This document shows positions 45,350-52,864 of a stretch of DNA of 64,000 nt, piece after piece. The stretch is from Candidatus Woesearchaeota archaeon (GTDB lineage: Archaea > Nanobdellota > Nanobdellia > Woesearchaeales > GW2011-AR15). The stretch lies in the NCBI GenBank assembly GCA_016928835.1, contig JAFGJW010000015.1, positions 1 through 64,000 of the forward strand, written 5' to 3'. The notes beneath the pieces are model-generated. The model searched no databases. It was given only the letters and a program-made list of their open reading frames with translations, and had not been told where the DNA came from. Each line of letters opens with the position of its first letter. The stretch's first letter is position 1. A program made the translations under genes and the position numbers.

Positions 45350-46168
45350 TTATGTGTTTTGGGAATCATCCTCTCCTGGTTCTGGAGTGTACTCTTCATT
45401 TTCTTGAGGCTTTGTCAGTTGCATCCCCTTTTTATCCTCTTTTGATTCATGCTTAGTGTCCTTGTCTATATTAATATTGAATTCTTTTTCAATTTCTTCT
45501 TCAATCTTTTTTTCATCTATATCAAGATTTTCTTTTTCAGTTTTCCCTGCTTGGACTGTTTCTGTTTTTTTCTCTTCCTCAAGACCTGCTGCAGGGGATA
45601 CTGATTCGCTAAGTTGTTTGTCTTTGTTGTCATTAATCTGGCCTTGTTTAGTATCAACCTCCTTTTCTTCTCCTTTATCGAACTGGTCAAACAATTTTCT
45701 CAGATCTTGTTTTCCGTCTACCTCAAAATAATTAAAGAATTTTTGTGTTAGTTTAAGGAGATAACTTCTTCCCAGCTTTTCTTTTATAAGGAAACCAAGC
45801 TCTTCTAGCTCAGTTATATGTTCATATGCTTTATTGTGTCTTATATCTACAACTTTGCTCTGCAAGACTGGAGCTCTCCAGGCAATTACTGCTAAAGTTT
45901 CAAGTATTGTCTTCGGTAGCTCTGTATCTGCCACAATCTTTCTGACAAGTGGAAGATACTTTTCTCGTACTGTTAGCTTCCACCCATTTTTTTCTTCGAC
46001 AATCATTAAAGGAGAATTTCTATCTTCGTACTCCTTTCTTAGTTTCTCTATACCCTGTTTTATTATTCTCTTATCACTAAGACCCATTAACTGCATCAGT
46101 GTGTCAATATCCATGAATCTTCCGGAAGAAAATAATACTGCTTCAATCTGGCTCTTATAATCCATCAT
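45350..46168 (-). CDS. scpB: Chromosome segregation protein ScpB
   Basis: A 272-residue protein. Residues 1-165 are the ScpB double winged helix: YKSQIEAVLFSSGRFMDIDTL, TVREKYLPLVRKI, and PKTILETLAVIAWRAPVLQSKVVDIRHNKAYEHI, then LEELGFLIKEKLGRSYLLKLTQKFFNYF. ScpB binds the kleisin ScpA and SMC. From about 170 onward the chain is low-complexity, rich in Glu, Lys and Asp, ending GEDDSQNT; this acidic tail of about 100 residues is longer than in bacteria. It overlaps the upstream 195-residue gene by four bases. ScpA and SMC are not in this window. Confidence 0.9.
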   Translation of the reverse strand: MMDYKSQIEAVLFSSGRFMDIDTLMQLMGLSDKRIIKQGIEKLRKEYEDRNSPLMIVEEKNGWKLTVREKYLPLVRKIVADTELPKTILETLAVIAWRAPVLQSKVVDIRHNKAYEHITELEELGFLIKEKLGRSYLLKLTQKFFNYFEVDGKQDLRKLFDQFDKGEEKEVDTKQGQINDNKDKQLSESVSPAAGLEEEKKTETVQAGKTEKENLDIDEKKIEEEIEKEFNINIDKDTKHESKEDKKGMQLTKPQENEEYTPEPGEDDSQNT

Positions 46169-46752
46169 TTTTTCACATATTTGTCTTTATCCTGCACAAT
46201 CTTGCCTTCTTTAATTAGGATACCAAGTACTTTGCTGACGTCTTTCTCTGGAACACCTGTTATTTTTCCTATTTCAGCAATTGTTATGGGTTTCTCAAGA
46301 ATGTAGAAGATGAAATTTCTCAGCAGTATTGAGGTATTTTGAATGAGATATATGTTTTTTTGTTTAATCTCCTGTGCGCCGATATTAACAGCATGAAGTC
46401 TTGCTTGCATATCATTAAGGAAATCTGAGAGGTCATTACTTTCATATATCAGCTGCTCTGGTGCCAGTATTTCAATACTTGAGGGCATGTAGTCAAAGCA
46501 AAAAGAAACTAAAGCACTTGCATTTTTAGTTAATAGTTCCAATTCAGCGAATATTGTAAATAGATCCTCATGAGGTTTGGGTTTAGCAACTTCTTTTCTA
46601 ATAAGCTTAATTTCCTTATCCTCTTCAATTTTTTTAAGATAATTTTGCAAAGTCTTTTCAATATGCTCTGCTGGCTTTCCTAATACCTCTATTATCGTCC
46701 TAAAATGTATATCCCCTTCGCTTATTTTTTGCTTTAGCTCACGTTCATTCAT
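46165..46752 (-). CDS. Unknown helical protein with C-terminal winged helix, coupled to ScpB
   Basis: A 195-residue protein, mostly helical. The central part (LFTIFAELELLTKNASALVS, ending LNDMQARLHAVN) is not the kleisin pattern of ScpA. The C-terminus (ITIAEIGKITGVPEKDVSKVLGILIKEGKIVQ, about 155-187) is a clear winged helix. The four-base overlap with scpB argues for a linked function in chromosome organisation. It might replace or regulate ScpA, but I do not recognise the family and this is inference. Confidence 0.65.
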   Translation of the reverse strand: MNERELKQKISEGDIHFRTIIEVLGKPAEHIEKTLQNYLKKIEEDKEIKLIRKEVAKPKPHEDLFTIFAELELLTKNASALVSFCFDYMPSSIEILAPEQLIYESNDLSDFLNDMQARLHAVNIGAQEIKQKNIYLIQNTSILLRNFIFYILEKPITIAEIGKITGVPEKDVSKVLGILIKEGKIVQDKDKYVKK

Positions 46753-46777
46753 AGAGTGTTACTAAATTGGAGGGGAT

Positions 46778-49162
46778 TTAAATTATTTTCGATTGAAATT
46801 TCAGTTTTAGTAAGGCGATTGTGACAAGGATAAATAGAATACAGATAAGAGGTAAAATCAGAGCTTTTGCTTTTTGTGAAGAAGATACAAACAGAATTTC
46901 ATTTCCAACAGCAGCTCCTGAGATCTGAATTTGACCATTGCCTGCAGTGTCTTGCATATTGGGTTGTTGGTATTCAATATTATCTTCTATTATCATGGAT
47001 TCTGAATCATTCATATAGATTATTAGTTCTTCCACATCAAGGAGATTCTCTCCTTCTAATAGTTTTAGAAAAAAAAGATTTTTACCTGGAGCAATCTTAG
47101 CACTAAATTTTACATTGTTTTCTGTAACATTGGTCTGTTTTGTTTCCAGGTAAGAATCAATTACAGCCCGAAGTCCTTCTCGATAATTGTCTACGCTTGC
47201 ATAAAGATTAATTTCTGGGGAATATTTTTTGCTTCTTGTGTAAAAATTGCGTATTCTGGGAAGTTTATTAGATTGAGACTGCTGATGTACGTCAGTAAAT
47301 GTTACTAGCCTTGTAATCTCTTTTTCAGTTTTTTGATCATCTTTAAGAATTTTGATTTTAACACTGTATTCACCTGGAGAGACATTTAATAGTGTGTTGC
47401 AAAGTTCAATTATTTTATTTTCTCCAGATTTAAGACTTATACTAACCTTGTTTTGTTCTCTCTCACCAGAATAACACTTTGGTCCTCTGTAGACATAACT
47501 CCAGATAGAGTAGTCATGTTTTTTGCTATCCTCATTATTGATATTAATTTTCAACTTAACAACCTCATCTACACCATAAGTGTCCACAAAATCCATAAGT
47601 TCAAATTCCTCAATACTTTTTTCCTGTTCTGAAGTGGAAGCAGGCTTTGTGCTCTTTTTGCATAAGGATGAGGTTATACCTTCTATCCTCATATATTCCC
47701 AGTCTGACTCCTCCAACCCCTCAATGATAACCTTATATTTTCCGTCTTCATAGTTTTCATTACAATTTGGTTTAATAAGTATTGGAATTGTAATAACATA
47801 TTCCATGAAATCAGTATAGAGATTGTAGTAAGTGACATAACTGACTTTTGTATCCTTTTCAACCCATGCCCTGACCGAATTTTTTGTTGTATTCCCTTTA
47901 TAGATCCGGACCTTGACTCTGATGGTCTCTCCAAACTTAGCTTTATTATCCTCGCCAAGGTAGATTTCTTCTATGTCAATTTCCGAGCCTGATTGTTTAA
48001 ATCCTTTAATTACAAGTATCTTTTCCTGGTAATTATCCTCCTTGTTTGTATCATTGCAGGCTACAAAGGTTAGATTTGATCTGAGTATAAGAACTTGGTC
48101 TGGCCCATTAATGCTTGGAGTAAATGATTTTTTATTGGTGTTTTTAGTTATATACTTCTCCTTAACAATATAATCAAAAAGGTCTGTTACCCAGTATTCT
48201 ATTGAATAGGGAAAGGTTTCATTATTTAGTATATTATAAAAAGATATCTTCTCTCCTTCATTATATATTAGTTTTTCTGTCTCAAGAAACAATGAGATAT
48301 CGCATGATATGCCAAGCGTGTCAACAACGGTAATATTTTTACACTCTTTATTATTATTTAGGTTTGTATCATTTGCAGAAGAAGATATGATTTCTCCGCA
48401 AACAGTATAATTTCCTGACTCATTAAATAAGAAAGAGCCGGTATTTGAAGTGGTATAATAGTTAACAGAGATATTAAATAAATCTTCTTTATATAACTTG
48501 TTTATATTTGTAATATTATAATAGACATAAACCGAGATGGCATCTTGTTGTCCTGAGACATGCTCAGTATTGGTAAGTTTGAAGATTCCATTCTGCTCTA
48601 CACCGATTATCAAAAATTCATCAAGCCACACTTTAAGTTCAATATCTTTGTGGTCCTCCTCGTTGTTTAATATATTTATCACTTCTTGATTTTTTTTTCC
48701 GGGCGTAGCCGCGGCCTCAATCCATGAGTCATTAATTAAGGCCAATGAATTGCCTTTTTTTGTCGATTGGTTGTATTCAAAGAAGAGGATATTGTCTCTG
48801 CCAGAGGATATGTTTATTGTGTCTCCTTCATTACCAAGCCCGTTCCCTATTGAATTATCATCTACACATAACCATACTATGTTGGGCATGTCAACAGAAC
48901 CATAAAGAGTTGAATCCTGATCCACTATTAAAATCCAAGCTGCATTAGTAATATCTTGTGGAAAGCAGAAATCAAGTTGGTCTTGATAATAATTATCTGT
49001 AATAGTTAAGTCGAAGAAGTCTTGTGGCGTAATATTAAATAGTTCAAGTTCAATCCATTCGTTATTGTCGTCAGGATTGTACATAATTTCACTAAGTGAG
49101 AAAGACGCATAAGTTAAGGGTATAATGATAAGAAATGATAAAAAATAACCTTTATTTACCAT
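46778..49162 (-). CDS. Lamin-tail-domain surface protein with C-terminal anchor
   Basis: A 794-residue protein starting at the ATG at 49162 (MVNKGYFLSFLIII), about 28 bases from a TATA box (TTTATATAT), so probably leaderless. The signal peptide ends near TYA. The lamin-tail (LTD) domain at about 20-160 shows SEIMYNPDDNNEWIELELFN and the later GNSLALINDSWIEA. Several Ig-like domains with many Asn sequons follow. The C-terminal helix (about 765-785) anchors it with a short basic tail. LTD domains occur in secreted archaeal and bacterial proteins, often with nucleases or adhesins. No nuclease motif is seen here. Confidence 0.8.
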   Translation of the reverse strand: MVNKGYFLSFLIIIPLTYASFSLSEIMYNPDDNNEWIELELFNITPQDFFDLTITDNYYQDQLDFCFPQDITNAAWILIVDQDSTLYGSVDMPNIVWLCVDDNSIGNGLGNEGDTINISSGRDNILFFEYNQSTKKGNSLALINDSWIEAAATPGKKNQEVINILNNEEDHKDIELKVWLDEFLIIGVEQNGIFKLTNTEHVSGQQDAISVYVYYNITNINKLYKEDLFNISVNYYTTSNTGSFLFNESGNYTVCGEIISSSANDTNLNNNKECKNITVVDTLGISCDISLFLETEKLIYNEGEKISFYNILNNETFPYSIEYWVTDLFDYIVKEKYITKNTNKKSFTPSINGPDQVLILRSNLTFVACNDTNKEDNYQEKILVIKGFKQSGSEIDIEEIYLGEDNKAKFGETIRVKVRIYKGNTTKNSVRAWVEKDTKVSYVTYYNLYTDFMEYVITIPILIKPNCNENYEDGKYKVIIEGLEESDWEYMRIEGITSSLCKKSTKPASTSEQEKSIEEFELMDFVDTYGVDEVVKLKININNEDSKKHDYSIWSYVYRGPKCYSGEREQNKVSISLKSGENKIIELCNTLLNVSPGEYSVKIKILKDDQKTEKEITRLVTFTDVHQQSQSNKLPRIRNFYTRSKKYSPEINLYASVDNYREGLRAVIDSYLETKQTNVTENNVKFSAKIAPGKNLFFLKLLEGENLLDVEELIIYMNDSESMIIEDNIEYQQPNMQDTAGNGQIQISGAAVGNEILFVSSSQKAKALILPLICILFILVTIALLKLKFQSKII

Positions 49163-49403
49163 TTTTTTAAAAATAACAACAAAGATATATAAATTTTTTG
49201 GAAAAATCAATCAAATAATAGAAGAGGGATAAATAAATATTTGATGGTTGTCTTTTATTCTCTTTTAACACTAGTTATATAGGAAAATCTTTTTTTAGGG
49301 TTTGCTCATGTTTGTCTATTATAAATTTTAATTAAGTTACTTCTGAACAGTTATACAAAAAGTTTTAATAACTTATAACTACTTATCATTTCAGGGTGAA
49401 TAT

Positions 49404-50426
49404 ATGGGGTTTTTAGACAAGCTTAGCAAAAAGCCAGATAAGTCGCCATTTTCTGACAGTCCGCTGCCCCCCCCGCCAACATTTAAGCCTTTCAAATCCG
49501 GTGTGAGTGATAGTAAGCCAAATAAGCAGATGCCAAAACCACCAGCCCCAAAGACAGATACTAAAAGCCAAGAGATACATGAACAAGCATCTATGGCTCC
49601 TTTGTCGGTGCCGGTACCCAAACAACCTGAACAATCAGAGACACAACAAAAAGTTGAAGACTCAACCCAAAAGCCTGAGCAACAACCGTATCAGACTCTG
49701 CCTCTTCCAGAGGGTTTACCAAAAGATGTGCATGAACCTGCAGTTACCCCCCCAAAAGAGCCTAAACCTATTCCAAAATCTATTCCCCCCACATTATCAC
49801 ATACTGAACCAGAACACAAACAAATCACAACTCAACCTGTTTCCAAACCTACTGGTTCTGAGTTCTTAAGAAAACCATCAGCAATGCATGAGCTTAGGTA
49901 CAATGAACCCAGCCCACATCTTCCTCCCGCTTCATTAACAACACTCAAAAAACCAGCTGACAATCTACAACACATAAAATTTCATCAGCCGACACCACAT
50001 GTCCCAAGTGCTCCTAACATTCCAAAGAGCCTCCCTTCATTCCCATTACATGCAAAACCTTCTCAGATAAAAACTCCGACAGAAGATGTCCCTTCTCCTC
50101 CACCAAACCTTAGAAGTGAGATTTCACCTCTTGAGCTTGGTGAACTGGAAGAGAAATATCTTGGAAAGTCACTTCTGCCATTGGATGAAGAGATTGAAGT
50201 TAGAAAACACCTAAAAAAACCGCTTTATGTCAGGACAGATGACTATAGGAGGATATTGGAAAATTTCCTGTATATAAAAGACACTTTAAAAGAATCAGAA
50301 GAGAGGATATACAGACTTGAAAATCTGAAAAAAAATGCTGATCTTGAGTATAAATATTATAAAAATTCAGTAGAGGACATTCAAAGAAAACTAATCTATA
50401 TTGACAGGACAATATTTCAAAGTTGA
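49404..50426 (+). CDS. Pro-rich protein with C-terminal coiled coil (first of three)
   Basis: A 340-residue cytoplasmic protein with no signal peptide. Residues 1-230 are low-complexity, rich in Pro, Lys, Gln and Ser (PPPPTFKPFKSG, and similar), likely disordered. Residues about 235-340 are helical: VRTDDYRRILENFLYIKDTLKESEERIYRLENLKKNADLEYKYY and an ending VEDIQRKLIYIDRTIFQS. This ending is nearly shared with the next gene (VEFIDRTLFEPKY), so the C-terminal domains are paralogous. Its stop lies just before the site TTGAGGAG of the next gene. Function unknown; a filament or scaffold element is possible. Confidence 0.7.
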   Translation: MGFLDKLSKKPDKSPFSDSPLPPPPTFKPFKSGVSDSKPNKQMPKPPAPKTDTKSQEIHEQASMAPLSVPVPKQPEQSETQQKVEDSTQKPEQQPYQTLPLPEGLPKDVHEPAVTPPKEPKPIPKSIPPTLSHTEPEHKQITTQPVSKPTGSEFLRKPSAMHELRYNEPSPHLPPASLTTLKKPADNLQHIKFHQPTPHVPSAPNIPKSLPSFPLHAKPSQIKTPTEDVPSPPPNLRSEISPLELGELEEKYLGKSLLPLDEEIEVRKHLKKPLYVRTDDYRRILENFLYIKDTLKESEERIYRLENLKKNADLEYKYYKNSVEDIQRKLIYIDRTIFQS

Positions 50427-50436
50427 GGAGATTAAA

Positions 50437-50661
50437 ATGCAGGAAGCAAATGTTTTTGTAAAACTTGATGAATATAAGGACATACTAGATATTATAGAAC
50501 TAATAAATGAAAAGGTTAAAGAAGCAAGGACAGTACTTGGTAAGATTAATGACTTGAAGAATCAGGAAGATAGTGAACTAGAGATGTGGAAGACTGCCCT
50601 TGATAATGTTGATAGAAAAGTAGAGTTTATCGACAGAACCTTATTTGAGCCCAAATATTGA
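50437..50661 (+). CDS. Small coiled-coil protein (second of three)
   Basis: A 74-residue protein from the ATG at 50437 (MQEANVFVKLDEYKDIL), after the site TTGAGGAG. The chain is a single helical hairpin: LDEYKDILDIIELINEKVKEARTVLGKINDLKNQ and a second helix ending NVDRKVEFIDRTLFEPKY. It is a short paralogue of the C-terminal domain of the preceding protein, with the same Y-x-x-I-L and I-D-R-T-L/I-F landmarks. Probably forms a hetero-oligomer with it. Function unknown. Confidence 0.65.
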   Translation: MQEANVFVKLDEYKDILDIIELINEKVKEARTVLGKINDLKNQEDSELEMWKTALDNVDRKVEFIDRTLFEPKY

Positions 50662-50662
50662 A

Positions 50663-51010
50663 ATGGACGCAGAACATTTTGTTGGAATTGACAATCCGAT
50701 GGATGTAAGAAGGAATATCTTAGAGTCATCTCGAGAAATAATCCAGACTCTGCAGAAATTCGATAAGCTAAAAGAGATAAGAGAGGAAAAGCTTAAAACA
50801 CTGCATCAGTTAAGGACGGTTATCAGAGAGTTAAATCTGTTGTTTTCAAAACTAAAGGCAGAGCTGCCAAGCACTCATTTGAGGGCCCTTGCTCCTGAAG
50901 AGGTGTCTTTACCTTCATTAAAAGACGCCCCAAAAATTGAAAAAAGCGAACTTGAAGAGCTTGAATCCCAGCTAATGGATATAGAGAGAGAGCTTACGAG
51001 ACTAAGTTAA
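50663..51010 (+). CDS. Coiled-coil protein (third of three)
   Basis: A 115-residue protein. I chose the ATG at 50663 (MDAEHFVGIDNPMDVRR), one base after the preceding stop; an upstream TTG at 50645 is in frame but overlaps the previous gene. Residues 15-75 form a long heptad-type helix (REIIQTLQKFDKLKEIREEKLKTLHQLRTVIRELNLLFSKLKAELP), followed by a Pro-containing linker and a second coiled coil (ELEELESQLMDIERELTRLS). It closes the three-gene coiled-coil operon. A structural role is inferred. Confidence 0.65.
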   Translation: MDAEHFVGIDNPMDVRRNILESSREIIQTLQKFDKLKEIREEKLKTLHQLRTVIRELNLLFSKLKAELPSTHLRALAPEEVSLPSLKDAPKIEKSELEELESQLMDIERELTRLS

Positions 51011-51020
51011 GTTTAAATAT
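51011..51020 (+). promoter_or_regulatory. TATA box of the tRNA-Leu(CAA) gene
   Basis: GTTTAAATAT, about 26-35 bases before the tRNA 5' end and directly after the stop of the coiled-coil gene. Confidence 0.55.
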
Positions 51021-51045
51021 TATATTGGTTTTCTAGAAATTGAAA

Positions 51046-51331
51046 GCGGGCGTGCCGGAGAACTCACTGAAGTTCGTTCTCCTACAAACTTCATTTGTCC
51101 GGAGTGGCCAATTGAAAGTCGGAGATTTTCAAAGCACTAAGGAATCAAAGATTCCTGGTGTCTAAAAAACCGGAAGTTTTTTAGGACGTCTGAAAACTCC
51201 GTTTTCGGACCAAACGGGATAGACTCAAGGCATTTGAGTGCTGAGTGTTGCAATCCTGCAATTCAATGAAGAGTCAATGTAAGTCATCTATTGGCTTAGT
51301 GCCTACGCAGGTTCAAGTCCTGTCGCCCGCA
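51046..51331 (+). tRNA. tRNA-Leu (anticodon CAA) with three apparent introns
   Basis: The gene spans 286 bases but folds to an 84-base class II tRNA when three segments are removed. The acceptor stem is GCGGGCG/CGCCCGC with discriminator A; the T-arm is GCAGG TTCAAGT CCTGT; the variable arm is TGGCTTAGTGCCTAC; the anticodon arm is ATAGA CTCAAGA TCTAT. Intron 1 (44 bases, about 51055-51098; boundary ambiguous within the repeated CCGGAG) is in the D-stem. Intron 2 (102 bases, about 51111-51212; slides by up to four bases) is in the D-loop. Intron 3 (56 bases, 51230-51285) is at the canonical position 37/38. The mature D-arm would be CCG GAGTGGCCAAA CGG. Splice junctions and bulge-helix-bulge folds were not modelled. 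Confidence 0.85.
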
Positions 51332-51341
51332 TTATTCTTAT

Positions 51342-51354
51342 TAAATATTTAAAA
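51342..51354 (+). promoter_or_regulatory. TATA box of the tRNA-Leu(CAG) gene
   Basis: TAAATATTTAAAA, about 28-39 bases before the tRNA 5' end, in the 49-base gap between the two tRNA-Leu genes. Confidence 0.55.
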
Positions 51355-51380
51355 ATAGCAACTAATTCCTAAGTAATTAT

Positions 51381-51504
51381 GCGGAGTTGGCGGAGTGGCC
51401 AAACGTGGCAGCTTCAGGCAGCGGAAAACTTCATTTCCTAGGTTTTCTTGTTGGAAACAGCTGTTCCCTTAGTGGGTGCGCAGGTTCGAATCCTGCACTC
51501 CGCA
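51381..51504 (+). tRNA. tRNA-Leu (anticodon CAG) with one canonical intron
   Basis: A 124-base gene. Acceptor GCGGAGT/ACTCCGC with discriminator A, D-arm GCG GAGTGGCCAAA CGT, anticodon stem GCAGC/GCTGT, loop TTCAGG then A, variable arm TCCCTTAGTGGGTGC, and T-arm GCAGG TTCGAAT CCTGC. Removing a 40-base intron at 51419-51458, between positions 37 and 38, leaves 84 bases. Anticodon CAG reads CUG leucine codons. It lies 49 bases after tRNA-Leu(CAA) and shares the D-loop GAGTGGCCAAA, consistent with a tandem duplication of a leucine tRNA. Confidence 0.92.
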
Positions 51505-51591
51505 TTTTTCCACTCGACACACTGGACACAGTCACGTGAGCTATTTAAAGGTCATTTCTATCTATATTTTTCAGCTAAGGAGGTAATAGAA

Positions 51592-52062
51592 ATGCAACCA
51601 AAATTCGTTGAGAAAGAAGACATAAAAATAGTTGGGATGGTGTGCAATACCACAATGAAAAATGAGAAACACAAACAAGATTGTCAAGAACTCTGGAGAG
51701 AATTTATGCCAAAAATGATTCAAATAAAGAACAAGGTAAATAAAGATGTGGCTTATGGTATTTGCATTGAAGATAAAAAAGATCCAGATGATTTCATATA
51801 TGTTGCTGGTGTTGAAGTCGAATCTTTTAAAGATATTCCTAAGGGCATGATAATAAAAACAATTCCTGCATCAAAATATGCAATATTTACACATAAAGGC
51901 ATAGTGGACCAGATTGGAAAAAGTTGGAACTATATCTTTTCTGAATGGTTGCCAAAGTCAGGTATTGAACTAAATAAAAATGGGCTGTACTTTGAATATT
52001 ATGACAGGAGATACAGAGAAGGTGCCAGTAGTGAAACTGATATTTACATACCAATAAGATAA
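51592..52062 (+). CDS. GyrI-like small-molecule-binding domain protein
   Basis: A 156-residue protein from the ATG at 51592 (MQPKFVEKEDIKIVG), after AAGGAGGTAATAG; the longer upstream frame runs into the tRNA gene. The fold is that of the AraC effector-binding/GyrI family: FVEKEDIKIVGMVCNT, VAYGICIEDKKDPDDFIYVAGVEVESFKDIPKGMIIKTIPASKYAIFTHKG, and an ending YFEYYDRRYREGASSETDIYIPIR with the acidic residue that often binds cationic ligands. No HTH is attached. In E. coli GyrI can inhibit gyrase, but most stand-alone members bind small molecules or hydrolyse them. Ligand unknown. Confidence 0.85.
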   Translation: MQPKFVEKEDIKIVGMVCNTTMKNEKHKQDCQELWREFMPKMIQIKNKVNKDVAYGICIEDKKDPDDFIYVAGVEVESFKDIPKGMIIKTIPASKYAIFTHKGIVDQIGKSWNYIFSEWLPKSGIELNKNGLYFEYYDRRYREGASSETDIYIPIR

Positions 52063-52063
52063 G

Positions 52064-52072
52064 TTTATATAT
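52064..52072 (+). promoter_or_regulatory. TATA box of the DUF5752 gene
   Basis: TTTATATAT about 45-53 bases before the ATG at 52117, just after the GyrI-like stop. Confidence 0.5.
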
Positions 52073-52116
52073 TTGTTATGCTCCTCTTAAGTATAATGTT
52101 AAAAAGAGGTGCAAAA

Positions 52117-52392
52117 ATGAAAGCCGCGCCCAAAGGACAGGAATTTGTCTTCTCAGACGGCACAGTAGTACCAACAATAGGCAGACTTGTAAAACATATA
52201 AAAGATATCTCTCCTGAGCAATATGCTGCTCATGTAAATGAGCAAAAAAACGATATCTACAATTGGGTATACTACTGTATTAATAAAGACCTGGCTGAAA
52301 AAATCAAAGGCAACATCGCGCAAAGAGAGATGGTGGAAAAATTAACTGGCCACCATTGGCATAACAAGCATAAAAAGAGATACAAATACTAA
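52117..52392 (+). CDS. DUF5752-family protein
   Basis: A 91-residue cytoplasmic protein from the ATG at 52117 (MKAAPKGQEFVFSDGT), six bases after AGAGGTG. It shows the family pattern of a short beta-turn (FVFSDGTVVPTIGRL), then HIKDISPEQYAAHVNEQKNDIYNWVYYCINKDLAEKI. The family often sits with glycogen- or stress-related genes and has no known activity. A His/Lys-rich tail (GHHWHNKHKKRYKY) is unusual and might bind metal or nucleic acid. Family name from memory of its pattern. Confidence 0.7.
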   Translation: MKAAPKGQEFVFSDGTVVPTIGRLVKHIKDISPEQYAAHVNEQKNDIYNWVYYCINKDLAEKIKGNIAQREMVEKLTGHHWHNKHKKRYKY

Positions 52393-52403
52393 TTATCTCT
52401 CTT

Positions 52404-52787
52404 TTAAAACAGATAATTCAGAATATCCCTTTGAGTAATCAGTCCGACGAGCTCATCTTCTTTTTTTACAGGCAGTTTTGAGAGATTAACATTTATCATC
52501 ATATCTTTTGCTTGCTGGATATCATCATTATGGCCAACAGTTACTAAAGGTGATCTCATAAAATCCTTTGCTGTAAGTTGTGGAAACTTTTCTCTTGCTG
52601 TTAAGAGCCCTTGAAGTATTTCTATTTCTGTGATTATCCCCTGCGGGAGCCCATTATTCATCACAATGATTGCATCAGCATTATTGCGATGCAATAAATC
52701 AAGCACTTCAAGAAAATTTGCGTTAATGTTTTGGTATAACATAACGCCGCTCATAACGCTTTCGACTGTCCGGAGCACTTCTGTCAT
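52404..52787 (-). CDS. Tandem CBS-domain protein
   Basis: A 127-residue protein made of two CBS domains: VESVMSGVMLYQNINANFLEVLDLLHRNNADAIIVMNNGLPQGIITEIEIL and AKDFMRSPLVTVGHNDDIQQAKDMMINVNLSKLPVKKEDELVGLITQRDILNYLF. CBS pairs usually bind adenosine nucleotides or SAM and regulate partners. No fused enzyme is present, so it is a stand-alone sensor. A minus-strand TATA box (about 52808-52818) lies 21-31 bases upstream, so the transcript is leaderless. Confidence 0.92.
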   Translation of the reverse strand: MTEVLRTVESVMSGVMLYQNINANFLEVLDLLHRNNADAIIVMNNGLPQGIITEIEILQGLLTAREKFPQLTAKDFMRSPLVTVGHNDDIQQAKDMMINVNLSKLPVKKEDELVGLITQRDILNYLF

Positions 52788-52830
52788 AATACTATAATTA
52801 TTTTAATAATATATAAACTTATTCCAATAA

Positions 52831-52840
52831 GTTTTATATA
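52831..52840 (+). promoter_or_regulatory. TATA box of the RNase J operon
   Basis: GTTTTATATA about 25-34 bases before the ATG at 52865, implying a leaderless transcript. It abuts the divergent promoter of the CBS gene. Confidence 0.55.
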
Positions 52841-52864
52841 GGAAGAGACTATTCAAAGAATAAA

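Noticed and set aside
46165-46752. Calling the ScpB partner gene scpA
   Set aside because: Position and length suit ScpA, but the kleisin N-terminal pattern is absent, so I left it unnamed.
51230-51285. A C/D-box guide RNA within the canonical intron
   Set aside because: CTGA and a weak C-like box are present but in the wrong order and spacing, and no paired C'/D' boxes are visible.
51046-51331. A split tRNA or a mobile element inserted in the tRNA
   Set aside because: All three exons are in order on one strand, close together, with no coding capacity or terminal repeats in the insertions. Introns explain them better.
51448-51591. An upstream extension of the GyrI-like protein into the tRNA-Leu(CAG) gene
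   Set aside because: The ATG at 51592 has a strong ribosome site, and the extension reads through the 3' half of a well-folded tRNA.
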